NCBI GenBank assembly: GCA_029289265.1
Contig: JARFTX010000003.1
Coordinates: 1-64,000, forward strand
Reading direction: 5' to 3'
DNA length: 64,000 nt
Origin: Gammaproteobacteria bacterium
Lineage (GTDB): Bacteria > Pseudomonadota > Gammaproteobacteria > Burkholderiales > Rhodocyclaceae
Positions 31,552-40,318 of the stretch are shown piece after piece (position 1 is the first letter of the stretch; every line of letters starts with the position of its first letter). A program made the translations under genes and the position numbers. The notes under the pieces were generated by a model. The model ran no database searches and was not told the origin of the DNA. It saw only the letters and a list, made by a program, of their open reading frames with translations.

Positions 31552-32754
31552 CTACCAGGACGTCTCCCGCTCCGGCGTCGCCGAGACCTTGTGAATGGCC
31601 AGGTCGGCGCCCTTGAACTCGTCTTCGGGCGAGAGCCGCAGTCCGGTCATCACCTTGATCACCCCATAGACGAGGAAGCCGCCTGCAAGGGCGATGGCGA
31701 TGCCTGCGAGCGTGCCGACGAGTTGCGATGCAATGCCGACTCCGCCCATTCCGCCCAACGCCTGGGCACCGAAAATTCCGGCCGCGATACCACCCCATGC
31801 TCCGCACAGTCCGTGCAGCGGCCACACGCCCAGCACGTCGTCGATCTTCCAGCGATTCTGGGCGAGCGTGAAGAGATACACGAAGAGCAGGCCGGCGATG
31901 ACGCCCACCACCAAGGCACCAATCGGGTGCATCAGGTCGGAGCCTGCACACACCGCGACCAGGCCCGCGAGCGGGCCGTTATGGACGAAACCCGGGTCAT
32001 TGCGGCCGGCGACGAGCGCCGCCAGCGTGCCGCCTACCATCGCCATCACCGAGTTCAGTGCAACCAATCCGCTGATCGCCTCGATGCGTTGGGCGCTCAT
32101 CATGTTGAAGCCGAACCAGCCGACGGCGAGGATCCAGGCGCCCAGGGCGAGGAAAGGAATACTCGACGGAGGGTGTGCCGACATGGCGCCGTCCTTGTGA
32201 TAGCGGCCCCGGCGCGCGCCGAGCAGCAGCACGGCGGGCAGCGCGAGCCAGCCTCCCATCGCATGGACGACGACACTGCCGGCGAAGTCGTGAAACTCGT
32301 AGCCGAAACTCGCTTCGAGCCAGCTCTGGAAGCCGAAATTTCCGTTCCAGACCATGCCCTCGAAGAACGGATAGACGAAACCGACCACCAGAAAAGTCGC
32401 CGCGAGTTGCGGGTAGAAGCGCGCCCGCTCGGCGATCCCGCCGGAGATGATGGCGGGAATCGCTGCGGCGAAGGTCAGAAGGAAGAAAAATTTCACCAAC
32501 TCGTAGCCGGAGCCGGCGGCAAGTTGCTCGGCGCTGACGAAGAATCCCGTGCCATAGGCGACGAGATACCCGATGAAGAAATACGCGATGGCGGACATGC
32601 CGAAGTCGGCGATGATTTTCACCAGGGCGTTCACCTGGTTTTTCTTGCGCACGGTGCCGACTTCCAGAAAGGCGAACCCGGCATGCATGGCCAGCACCAT
32701 GATGGCGCCCAGAAGGACGAACAGCACGTCGCTCGAAGTTTGAAGCTGCTCCAT
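31552..32754 (-). CDS. amt: Ammonium transporter (Amt family)
   Basis: A 400-residue inner-membrane channel with 11 predicted helices and no cleaved signal. Family features include AFLEVGTVRKKNQVN, the amino-acid-rich DFAGSVVVHAMGG (pore His), and HPIGALVVG with GVWPLHGLCGAWG (second pore His). The C-terminal tail EDEFKGADLAIHK is the GlnK-interacting segment. It imports ammonium. GGAG lies 8 nt upstream of the ATG at 32754. A sigma-54-type promoter and an upstream dyad lie in the 254-bp leader. No glnK gene is linked. Confidence 0.95.
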   Translation of the reverse strand: MEQLQTSSDVLFVLLGAIMVLAMHAGFAFLEVGTVRKKNQVNALVKIIADFGMSAIAYFFIGYLVAYGTGFFVSAEQLAAGSGYELVKFFFLLTFAAAIPAIISGGIAERARFYPQLAATFLVVGFVYPFFEGMVWNGNFGFQSWLEASFGYEFHDFAGSVVVHAMGGWLALPAVLLLGARRGRYHKDGAMSAHPPSSIPFLALGAWILAVGWFGFNMMSAQRIEAISGLVALNSVMAMVGGTLAALVAGRNDPGFVHNGPLAGLVAVCAGSDLMHPIGALVVGVIAGLLFVYLFTLAQNRWKIDDVLGVWPLHGLCGAWGGIAAGIFGAQALGGMGGVGIASQLVGTLAGIAIALAGGFLVYGVIKVMTGLRLSPEDEFKGADLAIHKVSATPERETSW

Positions 32755-32789
32755 TTGATCGCTCCATAGACGGGATGGAGCGCGCCGCA

Positions 32790-32805
32790 AGCAACGAGCA
32801 TGCCG
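32790..32805 (-). promoter_or_regulatory. Candidate sigma-54 promoter for amt
   Basis: The minus strand reads CGGCATGCTCGTTGCT, with GG-N10-GC spacing and the TTGC of the -12 element, close to the sigma-54 consensus TGGCAC-N5-TTGCA. It would start RNA about 26 nt before the amt ATG. The last C of TGGCAC and its first T are not conserved. Amt genes are commonly under NtrC/sigma-54, which supports the call. Confidence 0.6.
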
Positions 32806-32890
32806 ATTGCGCATTCTTCATGAAATCAACGCATTGGCAATCCTCCAGCGGAACGCGGGACTCGTGCATGCACCAAATCCGGGCGACCGT

Positions 32891-32925
32891 TGCAGTCTGT
32901 GCTGCACAAGCGTGCATAGACTGCA
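32891..32925. promoter_or_regulatory. Long inverted repeat upstream of amt, candidate activator site
   Basis: TGCAGTCTGTGC and GCATAGACTGCA match in 11 of 12 positions around an 11-nt centre, 111-145 nt upstream of the expected amt start, where NtrC enhancers usually lie. A TGCACCAAA half-site, identical to half of the classical NtrC box, lies at 32869-32877. The arrangement is suggestive; the dyad itself is not a textbook NtrC site. Confidence 0.4.
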
Positions 32926-33008
32926 GCGGTCACCTCATCAAATGCCGCGAAATGGTGCGAAAGGCGACTTCGGTGCCTTGGCTTGGGTTGTTTGCGGCGG
33001 CCGATGCC

Positions 33009-33593
33009 TCATCGCGGTCCGGGAGGCCCCGGCACGCGCACCGATTCGACGCCCGTGACGGAGAACCACGCTCCGTTTGCGTTGGTGACGAACACGATCG
33101 GTGCGAAGCAGGGATGCGGCAGGTCTACCGTCGCCCGGATTCGGGCATCGCCCGCCGTCGAGGCCGGAAACTGGTCGGTGATGCGGTTGACGGTCTGGGG
33201 TACCAGCGTGACCCCGCCCAGTTCGTCTACAAGCGCCTCGATCGTCAGGCAGCTTACGATCGCTCGGAACGTCGCCGCCGGATTGGTGCCCTGGCGATCC
33301 AGCGGAACGGGATCCCTGCGGGCGAGCACGAGGCCGCGCACATCGATGTCGAGGTCACCGTTCGCCCGAAGGACGCCGCGAGCACGGTCGAGTTCCCACG
33401 GAAGGCCGCCACCGTTGACGCCGCGGATCGGGTTCGCCGCCCCTGTGAAGGGCGCAGTGACCCCGGCCATCGTGTCGAAGTCGAGCACCTTGGCCTGGGG
33501 AATCACGTTCGCCTGAGCGCCGGCCGTCGTCGATACGGCGAGCGTGACGAGAAAAGCCGCTGTACGCAGCGGGGAAGATCGGGGGGTGCGCAT
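33009..33593 (-). CDS. Hypothetical secreted protein
   Basis: A 194-residue protein with a Sec signal peptide (about 1-26, cleavage after AGA-QA) and a soluble part with few distinct motifs: VLDFDTMAGVTAPFTG, GGLPWELDRARG, and two cysteines (VSCLTI and HPCFAP) that may form a disulfide. I do not recognise a family. A good AGGAGAG ribosome-binding site precedes the ATG. Upstream lies a predicted promoter with an adjoining dyad (33688-33722). The next gene downstream is amt, on the same strand but behind its own promoter. Confidence 0.6.
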   Translation of the reverse strand: MRTPRSSPLRTAAFLVTLAVSTTAGAQANVIPQAKVLDFDTMAGVTAPFTGAANPIRGVNGGGLPWELDRARGVLRANGDLDIDVRGLVLARRDPVPLDRQGTNPAATFRAIVSCLTIEALVDELGGVTLVPQTVNRITDQFPASTAGDARIRATVDLPHPCFAPIVFVTNANGAWFSVTGVESVRVPGPPGPR

Positions 33594-33687
33594 GTCTACT
33601 CTCCTGGGGTGTTCGCACTTGCGCCGCCCGGCGGTCCTTAGGCCGCAACTCGGGTCGATCCGTCGCCGGAGCCCGGTGTCGGGTGGC

Positions 33688-33722
33688 GGGACTGCCCCGT
33701 ATGACGGGGTAGTCTCACTATA
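33688..33722 (-). promoter_or_regulatory. Candidate promoter plus dyad for the secreted protein gene
   Basis: On the minus strand a good -10 (TATAGT, 33722-33717) is immediately followed by an inverted repeat with arms GACTACCCCGT and ACGGGGCAGTC (33714-33690; 10 of 11 pairs, 3-nt loop). No matching -35 is seen, which suggests activator dependence. The dyad could be an operator at the start site or a 5' RNA hairpin. The arms loosely resemble NarL-type TACCCC half-sites. Confidence 0.4.
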
Positions 33723-33890
33723 GATCGCCAGCGCAAAAGCGATACCTCGGCTGCATGCAGCGCCGCCCGAAGCGGGGAGACCGTCCCGGGAGGTTCTCCG
33801 GTCACTTGGCACGGTCCTTGAAATGCCGACTGGAGGGCAAGTCCCGGCCTCGCCGCCCGTACAACGCGTCTCCGCAAGGTGCGCCAGCAC

Positions 33891-34400
33891 TCAGGCAATG
33901 CGATAGCGGCACAGCGCAGTGCGGCGCGACCCGCTCCAGCGTCGGCGATGATCGTCGAACACGCGCACGATCTCGAAACCGGCCTTGCGCATCATGCCTG
34001 CCGAGCCGGGGTTTTCCTCGTGGCGCTCGATGAAGACCTCGCGCGCGCCGATCACCGTGGCGAGCTTTACCGCCTCACGCAGAAGCTGGGTGCCGATGCC
34101 GCGGCCGGCCAGCGCCTGATCGGTGACGACGTTGCCGATGTAGGCGATCTCCTCGGGCTGCGTGCCGGGCGTGGCGTTCTCGGCGAATCGGCTGCTCTCG
34201 GGATTCAGCACGGCGAAGCCGACGATGCGCCCGTCGGCTTCGGCCACGATCGCGTGGGCGTGACCTGCCGCCAGATCGTCGAACTCGCGTGCCACCGACT
34301 CCTCGGTGAGGTAATTCCAGTCGTTCGGCCCGTGGGTGAGCAGGAGTTCGCGCATGGATGCGAAGTCTTCGGGACCGGCGATGCGGCATTTCGTGTTCAT
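33891..34400 (-). CDS. GNAT family N-acetyltransferase
   Basis: A 169-residue protein of the Gcn5-related acetyltransferase fold. The acetyl-CoA-binding motif A is in YIGNVVTDQALAGRGIGTQLL (the Q/RxxGxG/A pattern as RGIGTQ) and is followed by the FIERHEENPGSAGMMRKAGF strand-helix. The substrate is unknown. The C-terminus is unusually basic. It diverges from the antiporter gene across 124 bp containing a short ATCATA/TATGAT dyad. Confidence 0.85.
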   Translation of the reverse strand: MNTKCRIAGPEDFASMRELLLTHGPNDWNYLTEESVAREFDDLAAGHAHAIVAEADGRIVGFAVLNPESSRFAENATPGTQPEEIAYIGNVVTDQALAGRGIGTQLLREAVKLATVIGAREVFIERHEENPGSAGMMRKAGFEIVRVFDDHRRRWSGSRRTALCRYRIA

Positions 34401-34471
34401 GGTCTATTCCCGATGGCAGCTGTCCGCGGTGCGCGCCCGCTCAATGGCAGTAAGACGATCGCACCCTACGT

Positions 34472-34487
34472 ATCATATTAGTATGAT
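34472..34487. promoter_or_regulatory. Dyad in the GNAT/antiporter divergent region
   Basis: ATCATA-TTAG-TATGAT is a perfect 6-bp inverted repeat. Its right arm is also a good -10 (TATGAT) for the antiporter gene about 40 nt downstream. No convincing -35 was found. It could be an operator overlapping the promoter. Confidence 0.35.
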
Positions 34488-34524
34488 GGTTTTCATCGCT
34501 TGACCGAGGGAGAGCCGGGCTTCC

Positions 34525-36603
34525 ATGCATGAACTGCTGCCGGTTCAGAACCCGGTGCTGGTATTCGCGATCGTGGCGCTGCTGATCCTTCTCGCGCCGA
34601 TGGTCATGGCGCGCTGGCGGCTGCCCGGGGCGATGGGCTTGCTGCTGGCTGGAGCCGTGCTCGGGCCGAATGCCCTTGGCGTGCTCGCGCGCGACCAGTC
34701 GTTCGTCCTTTTTGGCACCGTCGGGCTGCTCTACATCATGTTCATCGCCGCGCTCGAGATCGACAGGGCGGTGCTGAAGCGTTATCGCTCGCACAGCATC
34801 GCCTTCGGTCTGCTGACCTTCGCCATCCCACAGGGTCTCGGCACGCTGGTCGCCCATTACCTGCTCGGTTTCGGCTGGCCTGCGGCGATCCTGCTCGCGA
34901 GCATGTTCGCCTCGCACACGCTCCTCGCCTATCCGATCGCGAGCCGGCTCGGCATCGCCCGCAACGAGGCCGTGACGACGGCGGTGGGCGGCACGATCGT
35001 GACGGACACGCTCGCGCTGCTGGTTCTCGCGGTGATCGCCGGGAGCACCCGGGGAACCGTCGACGAGGCCTTCTGGTACCGGCTGGGGTTGAGCCTGACG
35101 GCCTTCGTGACGGTCGTAATGATCGGATTGCCGTGGCTTGCGCGCCGGTTCTTTCGGCATGTGGGGCGCGACGGCGTGGCCGAGTTCGTCTTCGTGCTGG
35201 CGGCCGTCTTCGGCTGTGCGAGCCTGGCGCAGGTGGCGGGCTCGGAGCCGATCGTCGGCGCGTTTCTCGCAGGCCTCGCGCTCAACCGACTGATTCCCCA
35301 CAACAGCACCCTGATGAACCGCCTCCAGTTCACCGGTGAGGCGATCTTCATTCCATTCTTTCTGCTCTCGGTCGGGATGCTGCTCGACGTTCACGTGTTC
35401 TTCGCCGGCCCGCGGGCGTGGACCATCGCGATCGGGATGGTCGTCGCCGTCCTGGTCACGAAATGGCTGGCGGCCGAGGCGACGCGCCTGGTGCTCGGCT
35501 ACGACCGCGATCAGGCTCGCGTCATCTTCGGGCTGAGCGTTGCGCAGGCCGCGGCCACGCTTGCCGCGACCATCGTCGGCTACGAGATCGGCCTCTTCGA
35601 CGATGCCGTCGTCAATGGCGCCATCCTCATGATTCTCGTCACCTGCCTCGTTGCACCGTGGATGGTGGACCGGCACGGGCGCAGGCTTGCGCTCGCGAGC
35701 GACCGGGAAGGCGATGAAGAGACCCGCGCACAACAGCGCGTGATCGTCGCCCTGTCGGACCGGACTCCCGGGGAGCCTTTGCTCGAGCTGGCGCAGCTGG
35801 TCCGCGATCCGCAGCAGGCACAGCCGATTTTCCCGCTTGCGGTGATCGAGGATGGCGTGGGGGCGGCCGAGCAGGTGAGCGCTGCCGAAAGGCGACTGGC
35901 CAGGGCCGTTGCGCACCTGTCGGCGGCCGACGTGCCCGCCCAGCCGCTCACCCGGATCGATCTGAACCTCTCGGCGGGCATATTGCGGGCGAGACGGGAG
36001 CTGCGCGCCACCGAGGTGATCCTGGGCTGGAGCGAGCGGACCACGACGCATGAGTTCCTGTTCGGCTCGGTCGTCGACAACATGCTGGCGGACGCGGGCT
36101 ATACCCTCATCGTCAGTCGCAACAGGAAGCCACTGCAGACCTGCAGCCGCGTGCTGTTCGCCATACCGCCCAATGCCGACCACGAGCCCGGCTTCCCGAT
36201 CGGGGTGGCCATCGTCACGCGGCTTGCCCGGCAACTTGCGGCGCCGATGCTTATCTTGACGGAGCGGGAGGACGAGGCGCGCATTCGCAAGTGCATGGCC
36301 GCGTTCAAACCGCAAGCCGACGTCCGTGCGGTATCTTTGCAGCGATGGTCGGGGCTGATTCGCGCGATCGGCGAGAACGGCCGGGAGGACGACATGCTGG
36401 TTCTCTACGGGACCCGTCCCGGAGGACTTGCATGGCGACCTGCAATGAAGCGCTTGCCGGCGCGGCTGGCCACCTATTTCACGGCGAGCAACATGTTGCT
36501 GATTTATCCGGCGGAGCCTCGCGCGCTGCAGGCGAGCGGTGTCGCAATCGGTGTCCGACCTTCGCCGCTCGCACCCGACTTCCTCTCCGGCCGGGCGGGT
36601 TGA
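34525..36603 (+). CDS. Cation:proton antiporter (CPA2/KefB-type)
   Basis: A 692-residue protein: about 12 membrane helices in the first 385 residues (Na+/H+ exchanger domain, with ASHTLLAYPIASRLGI and GSEPIVGAFLAGLALNRLIP) and a cytoplasmic C-terminal half without an obvious TrkA-N domain. The region from about 400 on, with VIVALSDRTPGEPLLELAQ and LFAIPPNADHEPGF, resembles two universal-stress-protein-like units. It should exchange K+ or Na+ for protons. GAGGGAGAG precedes the ATG. Confidence 0.88.
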   Translation: MHELLPVQNPVLVFAIVALLILLAPMVMARWRLPGAMGLLLAGAVLGPNALGVLARDQSFVLFGTVGLLYIMFIAALEIDRAVLKRYRSHSIAFGLLTFAIPQGLGTLVAHYLLGFGWPAAILLASMFASHTLLAYPIASRLGIARNEAVTTAVGGTIVTDTLALLVLAVIAGSTRGTVDEAFWYRLGLSLTAFVTVVMIGLPWLARRFFRHVGRDGVAEFVFVLAAVFGCASLAQVAGSEPIVGAFLAGLALNRLIPHNSTLMNRLQFTGEAIFIPFFLLSVGMLLDVHVFFAGPRAWTIAIGMVVAVLVTKWLAAEATRLVLGYDRDQARVIFGLSVAQAAATLAATIVGYEIGLFDDAVVNGAILMILVTCLVAPWMVDRHGRRLALASDREGDEETRAQQRVIVALSDRTPGEPLLELAQLVRDPQQAQPIFPLAVIEDGVGAAEQVSAAERRLARAVAHLSAADVPAQPLTRIDLNLSAGILRARRELRATEVILGWSERTTTHEFLFGSVVDNMLADAGYTLIVSRNRKPLQTCSRVLFAIPPNADHEPGFPIGVAIVTRLARQLAAPMLILTEREDEARIRKCMAAFKPQADVRAVSLQRWSGLIRAIGENGREDDMLVLYGTRPGGLAWRPAMKRLPARLATYFTASNMLLIYPAEPRALQASGVAIGVRPSPLAPDFLSGRAG

Positions 36604-36623
36604 CGGCGCGGCCACCGTGGGAC

Positions 36624-36890
36624 TCAGCGAAAGCCCAACCAAGTCCTGACGAAGCGCAGCCAAGCGCTCGGACGACCGTCGCGATCGGCGGCGGCGGCCT
36701 CGACTGCCGAAGCCTGCCGGGCGTCGATCGCACCGCGGTCGGGATGGAATTCACCGCGCATGTAAGCGTCAAACTCTGCACGACTCATGTAGTCGGCATC
36801 CCAATGCGGCGTATGGCGAAGCTTGACCTCCTCCTGAAAGATCTTGAAGCGGCGCCTGCCAGGCGCGGGCTTGGGTGTGCGTGTATCCAT
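36624..36890 (-). CDS. Small hypothetical protein
   Basis: An 88-residue basic cytoplasmic protein, RRFKIFQEEVKLRHTPHWDADYMSRAEFDAYMRGEFHPDR in outline, with aromatic and charged clusters and a Trp-rich tail. No family recognised. AAGGGGTCGGAC upstream of the ATG supports translation. It sits between the antiporter and PBP-like genes, on the opposite strand, and diverges from the latter. It could be a small conserved regulator or a chance frame. Confidence 0.5.
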   Translation of the reverse strand: MDTRTPKPAPGRRRFKIFQEEVKLRHTPHWDADYMSRAEFDAYMRGEFHPDRGAIDARQASAVEAAAADRDGRPSAWLRFVRTWLGFR

Positions 36891-37035
36891 GTCCGACCCC
36901 TTGCTGGGGACACGAAGGTTGACCGGCTGGATCGGCTGGGTGTTCCGTACCGGCCGAGTCGACCGGGCGGGCGAGTCGGCTGCCGGCGGGTAGGCAAGAC
37001 GATCGAAACGGCACGGTGATCCGGGGCGGTGTGGT

Positions 37036-40000
37036 ATGTCGGACAGGGCGGTGAAGCAGGAAGGGGCGAACGGAGCGCGGCGCGCGCGGGGGTGGCTGCT
37101 TGCAGGCTTGGCGTTCGCGCTGCTGGCCGCCGTCGCCAGCGCGTTCGTGCACGAGGCACGCCATTCGTGGCTGCAGGCGCGCGAGCTGGCACGCCACGCG
37201 CAAGGCCTCGATTTCGCTCTCGCCGCAGGGCCGAGCGATGCGATCCGCTTCCCGCCGCACGGGCCGTTCGACCAGCGCCTCGGGTACGCGCATCTCGAGC
37301 GCTTCGCCGAGCGCCTCGCCGCCCGAGGCTACGTCGTCGAGCGTCAGGTGCGCTTCTCTCCGGCGTTGATGGCGCACGTCGAGCGTGGACTGTTTCCGCC
37401 GTACAGGGAGAAGACGCGGGCCGGATTGCAGATCGCCGATCGCCGCGGCGCTCCAATGTTCGGATTCGCCTATCCGCACCACGCCTATGCCGGCTTTGTC
37501 GACATCCCGCCGGTCGTGGTCGAGAGCCTGCTCTTCATCGAGAATCGCGGCCTGCTCGATCCTCGCCGCCCGCACCTGAATCCGGCCATCGACTGGCCGC
37601 GCTTCGTCCGCGCAGCGATCGGGCAGGTCGTGCGCAGCTTCGACGACGGCGCGGACGCTCCCGGCGCGAGCACGCTGGCGACGCAGATCGAGAAGTATCG
37701 CCATTCGCCCGACGGCCTCACGCCCGGCCCGGCCGAGAAGCTGCGGCAGATGGCCTCTGCGAGCATCCGGGGCTATGCCGGCGGTCCGGATACGCTGGCC
37801 GCCCGCGAGCGGCTGGTACTCGACTACCTGAACACCGTGCCGCTCTCGGCTGCACCGCGTTTCGGCGCGGTACACGGCCTTGGGGACGGCTTGTGGGTCT
37901 GGTTCGGAACCGACTTCGACCGCGTCAATGCGCTGCTTGGCGCACAGCCTGGAGACGGTGTCACCGTCGCGGAGCAGGGGCGCGCACTGCGCGAGGTGAT
38001 GTCGCTGCTGATCGCCCATCGGCGGCCTTCGTACTACCTGGGACGTGGGCGCGAGGAGCTCGCGGCGCTCGTCGACAGCTACCTTCGCCTGCTTGCGGCG
38101 GCGGGGATCGTCGAGCCGGCGCTGCGCGACGCGGCCCACGCCGCCGAGCTGGAGTTCCGCAATCCTTGGGCTGTGCCGGCGCACGTGACGGTGGATGCGG
38201 ACAAGGGCGCGACCATGGTGCGCACGCGCCTCGCAACCCTGCTCGGTGTCTCCCTGTACGAGCTTGACCGCCTCGATCTGGACGTGTCGGCGAGCCTGGA
38301 CCGCAAGCTGCAGCACGCCGTCAGCGCTTGGCTGGAGCGCCTCGTCGACGCCGACTTCGCGCGCAGCGCCGGCCTGGTCGGCCACCGCCTGCTCGCACCG
38401 GCGACGCTCGCGGACGTGCGCTACAGCTTCACCCTGTTCGAGTCGACGCCCGAGGGCAACCGCGTGCGAGTGCAGACGGACACCACCGACCAGCCCCTCG
38501 ACATCAACGAAGGGAGCAAGCTCGAGCTGGGCTCGACGGCCAAGCTGCGCGTGCTCGCCACCTATCTCGAGATCATCGCCGAGCTGCATGCGCGCTACGC
38601 CGACGATCCGGCCGAGGAGCTGCGATCGACGCCGGTCGATCGCGAGGACGTGCTGACGCGCTGGGCGCTCGATTACCTGATTCGCGCCGACGATCGCGGC
38701 CTGCCGGCAATGCTCGAGGCGGCGCTCGAGCGCCGCTATCCGGCCAGCACCGCCGAGTCCTTCTTCACCGGCGGCGGCGTGCACCGCTTCAGCAACTTCC
38801 GGCGCGAGGACGACGGGCGCCACCCGACGGTGCGCGAGGCGCTGCAGGCTTCGATCAACCTGCCCTACGTGCGTCTGCAGCGCGACATCGTGCGCCACGC
38901 CATGTACCAGGTGCCCGGCAGCACCGCGCGGCTCCTGCAGGACGAAAGCGACGAGCGGCGCCACGACTACCTCGCCCGCTTTGCCGACCGCGAGGGACGG
39001 GTCTTCCTCGGCCGTTTCTGGCGCAAATATCGGGACCTCGAGCCCGAGGCGATGCGCGCGCTGCTGCTCGACGGCTTGCGGCCGACGCCGGACCGCCTGG
39101 CCGCGGTGTTCCGCTATCTCGAGCCTGAGGCCGATCAGGTCGCGTTCGAGGCCTTCCTGCGCGAGCACCTGGCCGACGCGCGCCCGGGACCGGCACGCAC
39201 CGCTGCGCTGTACGACCGTTACGCCCCGGGCCGCTTCGATCTGCCCGACCAGGGCTACGTCGCCCGCGTCCATCCGCTCGAACTGTGGCTTGTCGGCCAT
39301 CTCTCCTTGCACCCCGGGGCGAACTTCGCCGACATCGTCGCGGCGAGCAGGGACGAGCGCCAGGCCGTCTACCGCTGGCTGTTCCGCACCCGCGCCAAGG
39401 GCGCCCAGGATCAGCGGATCTACACCATTCTCGAGGTCGAGGCATTCCTCGACATCCACCGGCGCTGGGCGCGCCTGGGTTTTCCGTTCGACAGCCTGGT
39501 CCCGTCGCTCGCGACCGCGCTCGGCAGCTCCGGCGACCGGCCCGCGGCCCTCGCCGAGCTGATGGGCATCATCGTCAATGACGGCATGCTCCGGCCCAGC
39601 CGCCGCATCGAGCGGCTCGAGTTCGCGGTCGGCACGCCCTATGAAACGGCCTTCGTCCGCGCCGACGAGGCGGGCGTCCGCGTCATGGCGCCCGAGGTGG
39701 CGGCGGCGCTGCGCTCGGCGCTGTCGGATGTGGTCGAGGGCGGCACCGCACGGCGGCTCGCCGGCGCGTTCCGGACCGAGGATGGCCGCGTCGTCGAGGT
39801 GGGTGGAAAGACCGGCACGGGCGACAACCGCATCGTGATCGGCGGCGCGCGCAGCCAGGGCAGGGGGGTCGCCCTCAACCGTACGGCGACCTTCGTGTTC
39901 CATCTCGGCCCGAGCCATTTCGGCACGATCACGGCCTACGTCACGGGCCCCGAGGCGGCTCGCCACCGCTTCACCTCGGCGCTCCCGGTGCAGATCCTGA

Positions 40001-40128
40001 AGGCGATGGGACCGATACTCGTGCCCGCGATCGAGGCGACTCAGGACCCGGCAATTCGCGAACATCCGCATGCGGCGGGGCAGGGCGGCCGCGAGCCAGA
40101 GGCGGCGCCGGACGGCTCGGCCGTGTGA
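37036..40128 (+). CDS. Large bifunctional class A penicillin-binding protein-like (transglycosylase/transpeptidase)
   Basis: A 1030-residue protein with an N-terminal membrane anchor (about 19-40), a GT51 domain with catalytic Glu169 in FIENRGL and GASTLATQ at about 211, and a transpeptidase domain with SxxK in GSTAK (about 498), SxN in QASIN (about 604) and KTGTG (about 924). Motifs fit peptidoglycan synthesis, with large insertions: SxN to KTG is about 320 residues, far more than usual. The ED of the GT51 signature is EN here. The exact role is unknown; an atypical or special-purpose PBP is inferred. It lies beside the FecR/DUF6600 gene. Confidence 0.85.
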   Translation: MSDRAVKQEGANGARRARGWLLAGLAFALLAAVASAFVHEARHSWLQARELARHAQGLDFALAAGPSDAIRFPPHGPFDQRLGYAHLERFAERLAARGYVVERQVRFSPALMAHVERGLFPPYREKTRAGLQIADRRGAPMFGFAYPHHAYAGFVDIPPVVVESLLFIENRGLLDPRRPHLNPAIDWPRFVRAAIGQVVRSFDDGADAPGASTLATQIEKYRHSPDGLTPGPAEKLRQMASASIRGYAGGPDTLAARERLVLDYLNTVPLSAAPRFGAVHGLGDGLWVWFGTDFDRVNALLGAQPGDGVTVAEQGRALREVMSLLIAHRRPSYYLGRGREELAALVDSYLRLLAAAGIVEPALRDAAHAAELEFRNPWAVPAHVTVDADKGATMVRTRLATLLGVSLYELDRLDLDVSASLDRKLQHAVSAWLERLVDADFARSAGLVGHRLLAPATLADVRYSFTLFESTPEGNRVRVQTDTTDQPLDINEGSKLELGSTAKLRVLATYLEIIAELHARYADDPAEELRSTPVDREDVLTRWALDYLIRADDRGLPAMLEAALERRYPASTAESFFTGGGVHRFSNFRREDDGRHPTVREALQASINLPYVRLQRDIVRHAMYQVPGSTARLLQDESDERRHDYLARFADREGRVFLGRFWRKYRDLEPEAMRALLLDGLRPTPDRLAAVFRYLEPEADQVAFEAFLREHLADARPGPARTAALYDRYAPGRFDLPDQGYVARVHPLELWLVGHLSLHPGANFADIVAASRDERQAVYRWLFRTRAKGAQDQRIYTILEVEAFLDIHRRWARLGFPFDSLVPSLATALGSSGDRPAALAELMGIIVNDGMLRPSRRIERLEFAVGTPYETAFVRADEAGVRVMAPEVAAALRSALSDVVEGGTARRLAGAFRTEDGRVVEVGGKTGTGDNRIVIGGARSQGRGVALNRTATFVFHLGPSHFGTITAYVTGPEAARHRFTSALPVQILKAMGPILVPAIEATQDPAIREHPHAAGQGGREPEAAPDGSAV

Positions 40129-40318
40129 TAACGAGCGCACGTGAAATCCTGCGGCGCCCGCCTGGTCCAATTGAAAACAAATGTGAGCGTGGTCATCGCC
40201 TGTGAGGCCGGGTCGTTGATCGAGAAAGGGAGCCCCTTTTTCCTGCCCGCGCCACGCTCGCGGGCAAAGCCGGTGCCTGACATGTGCCGCACGTCGGCAT
40301 CGGAAGGAGCAACACGAC

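Noticed and set aside
34441-36663. A 740-codon minus-strand frame opposite the antiporter
   Set aside because: Shadow frame against a membrane protein gene; composition is rich in Arg, His, Glu and Asp.
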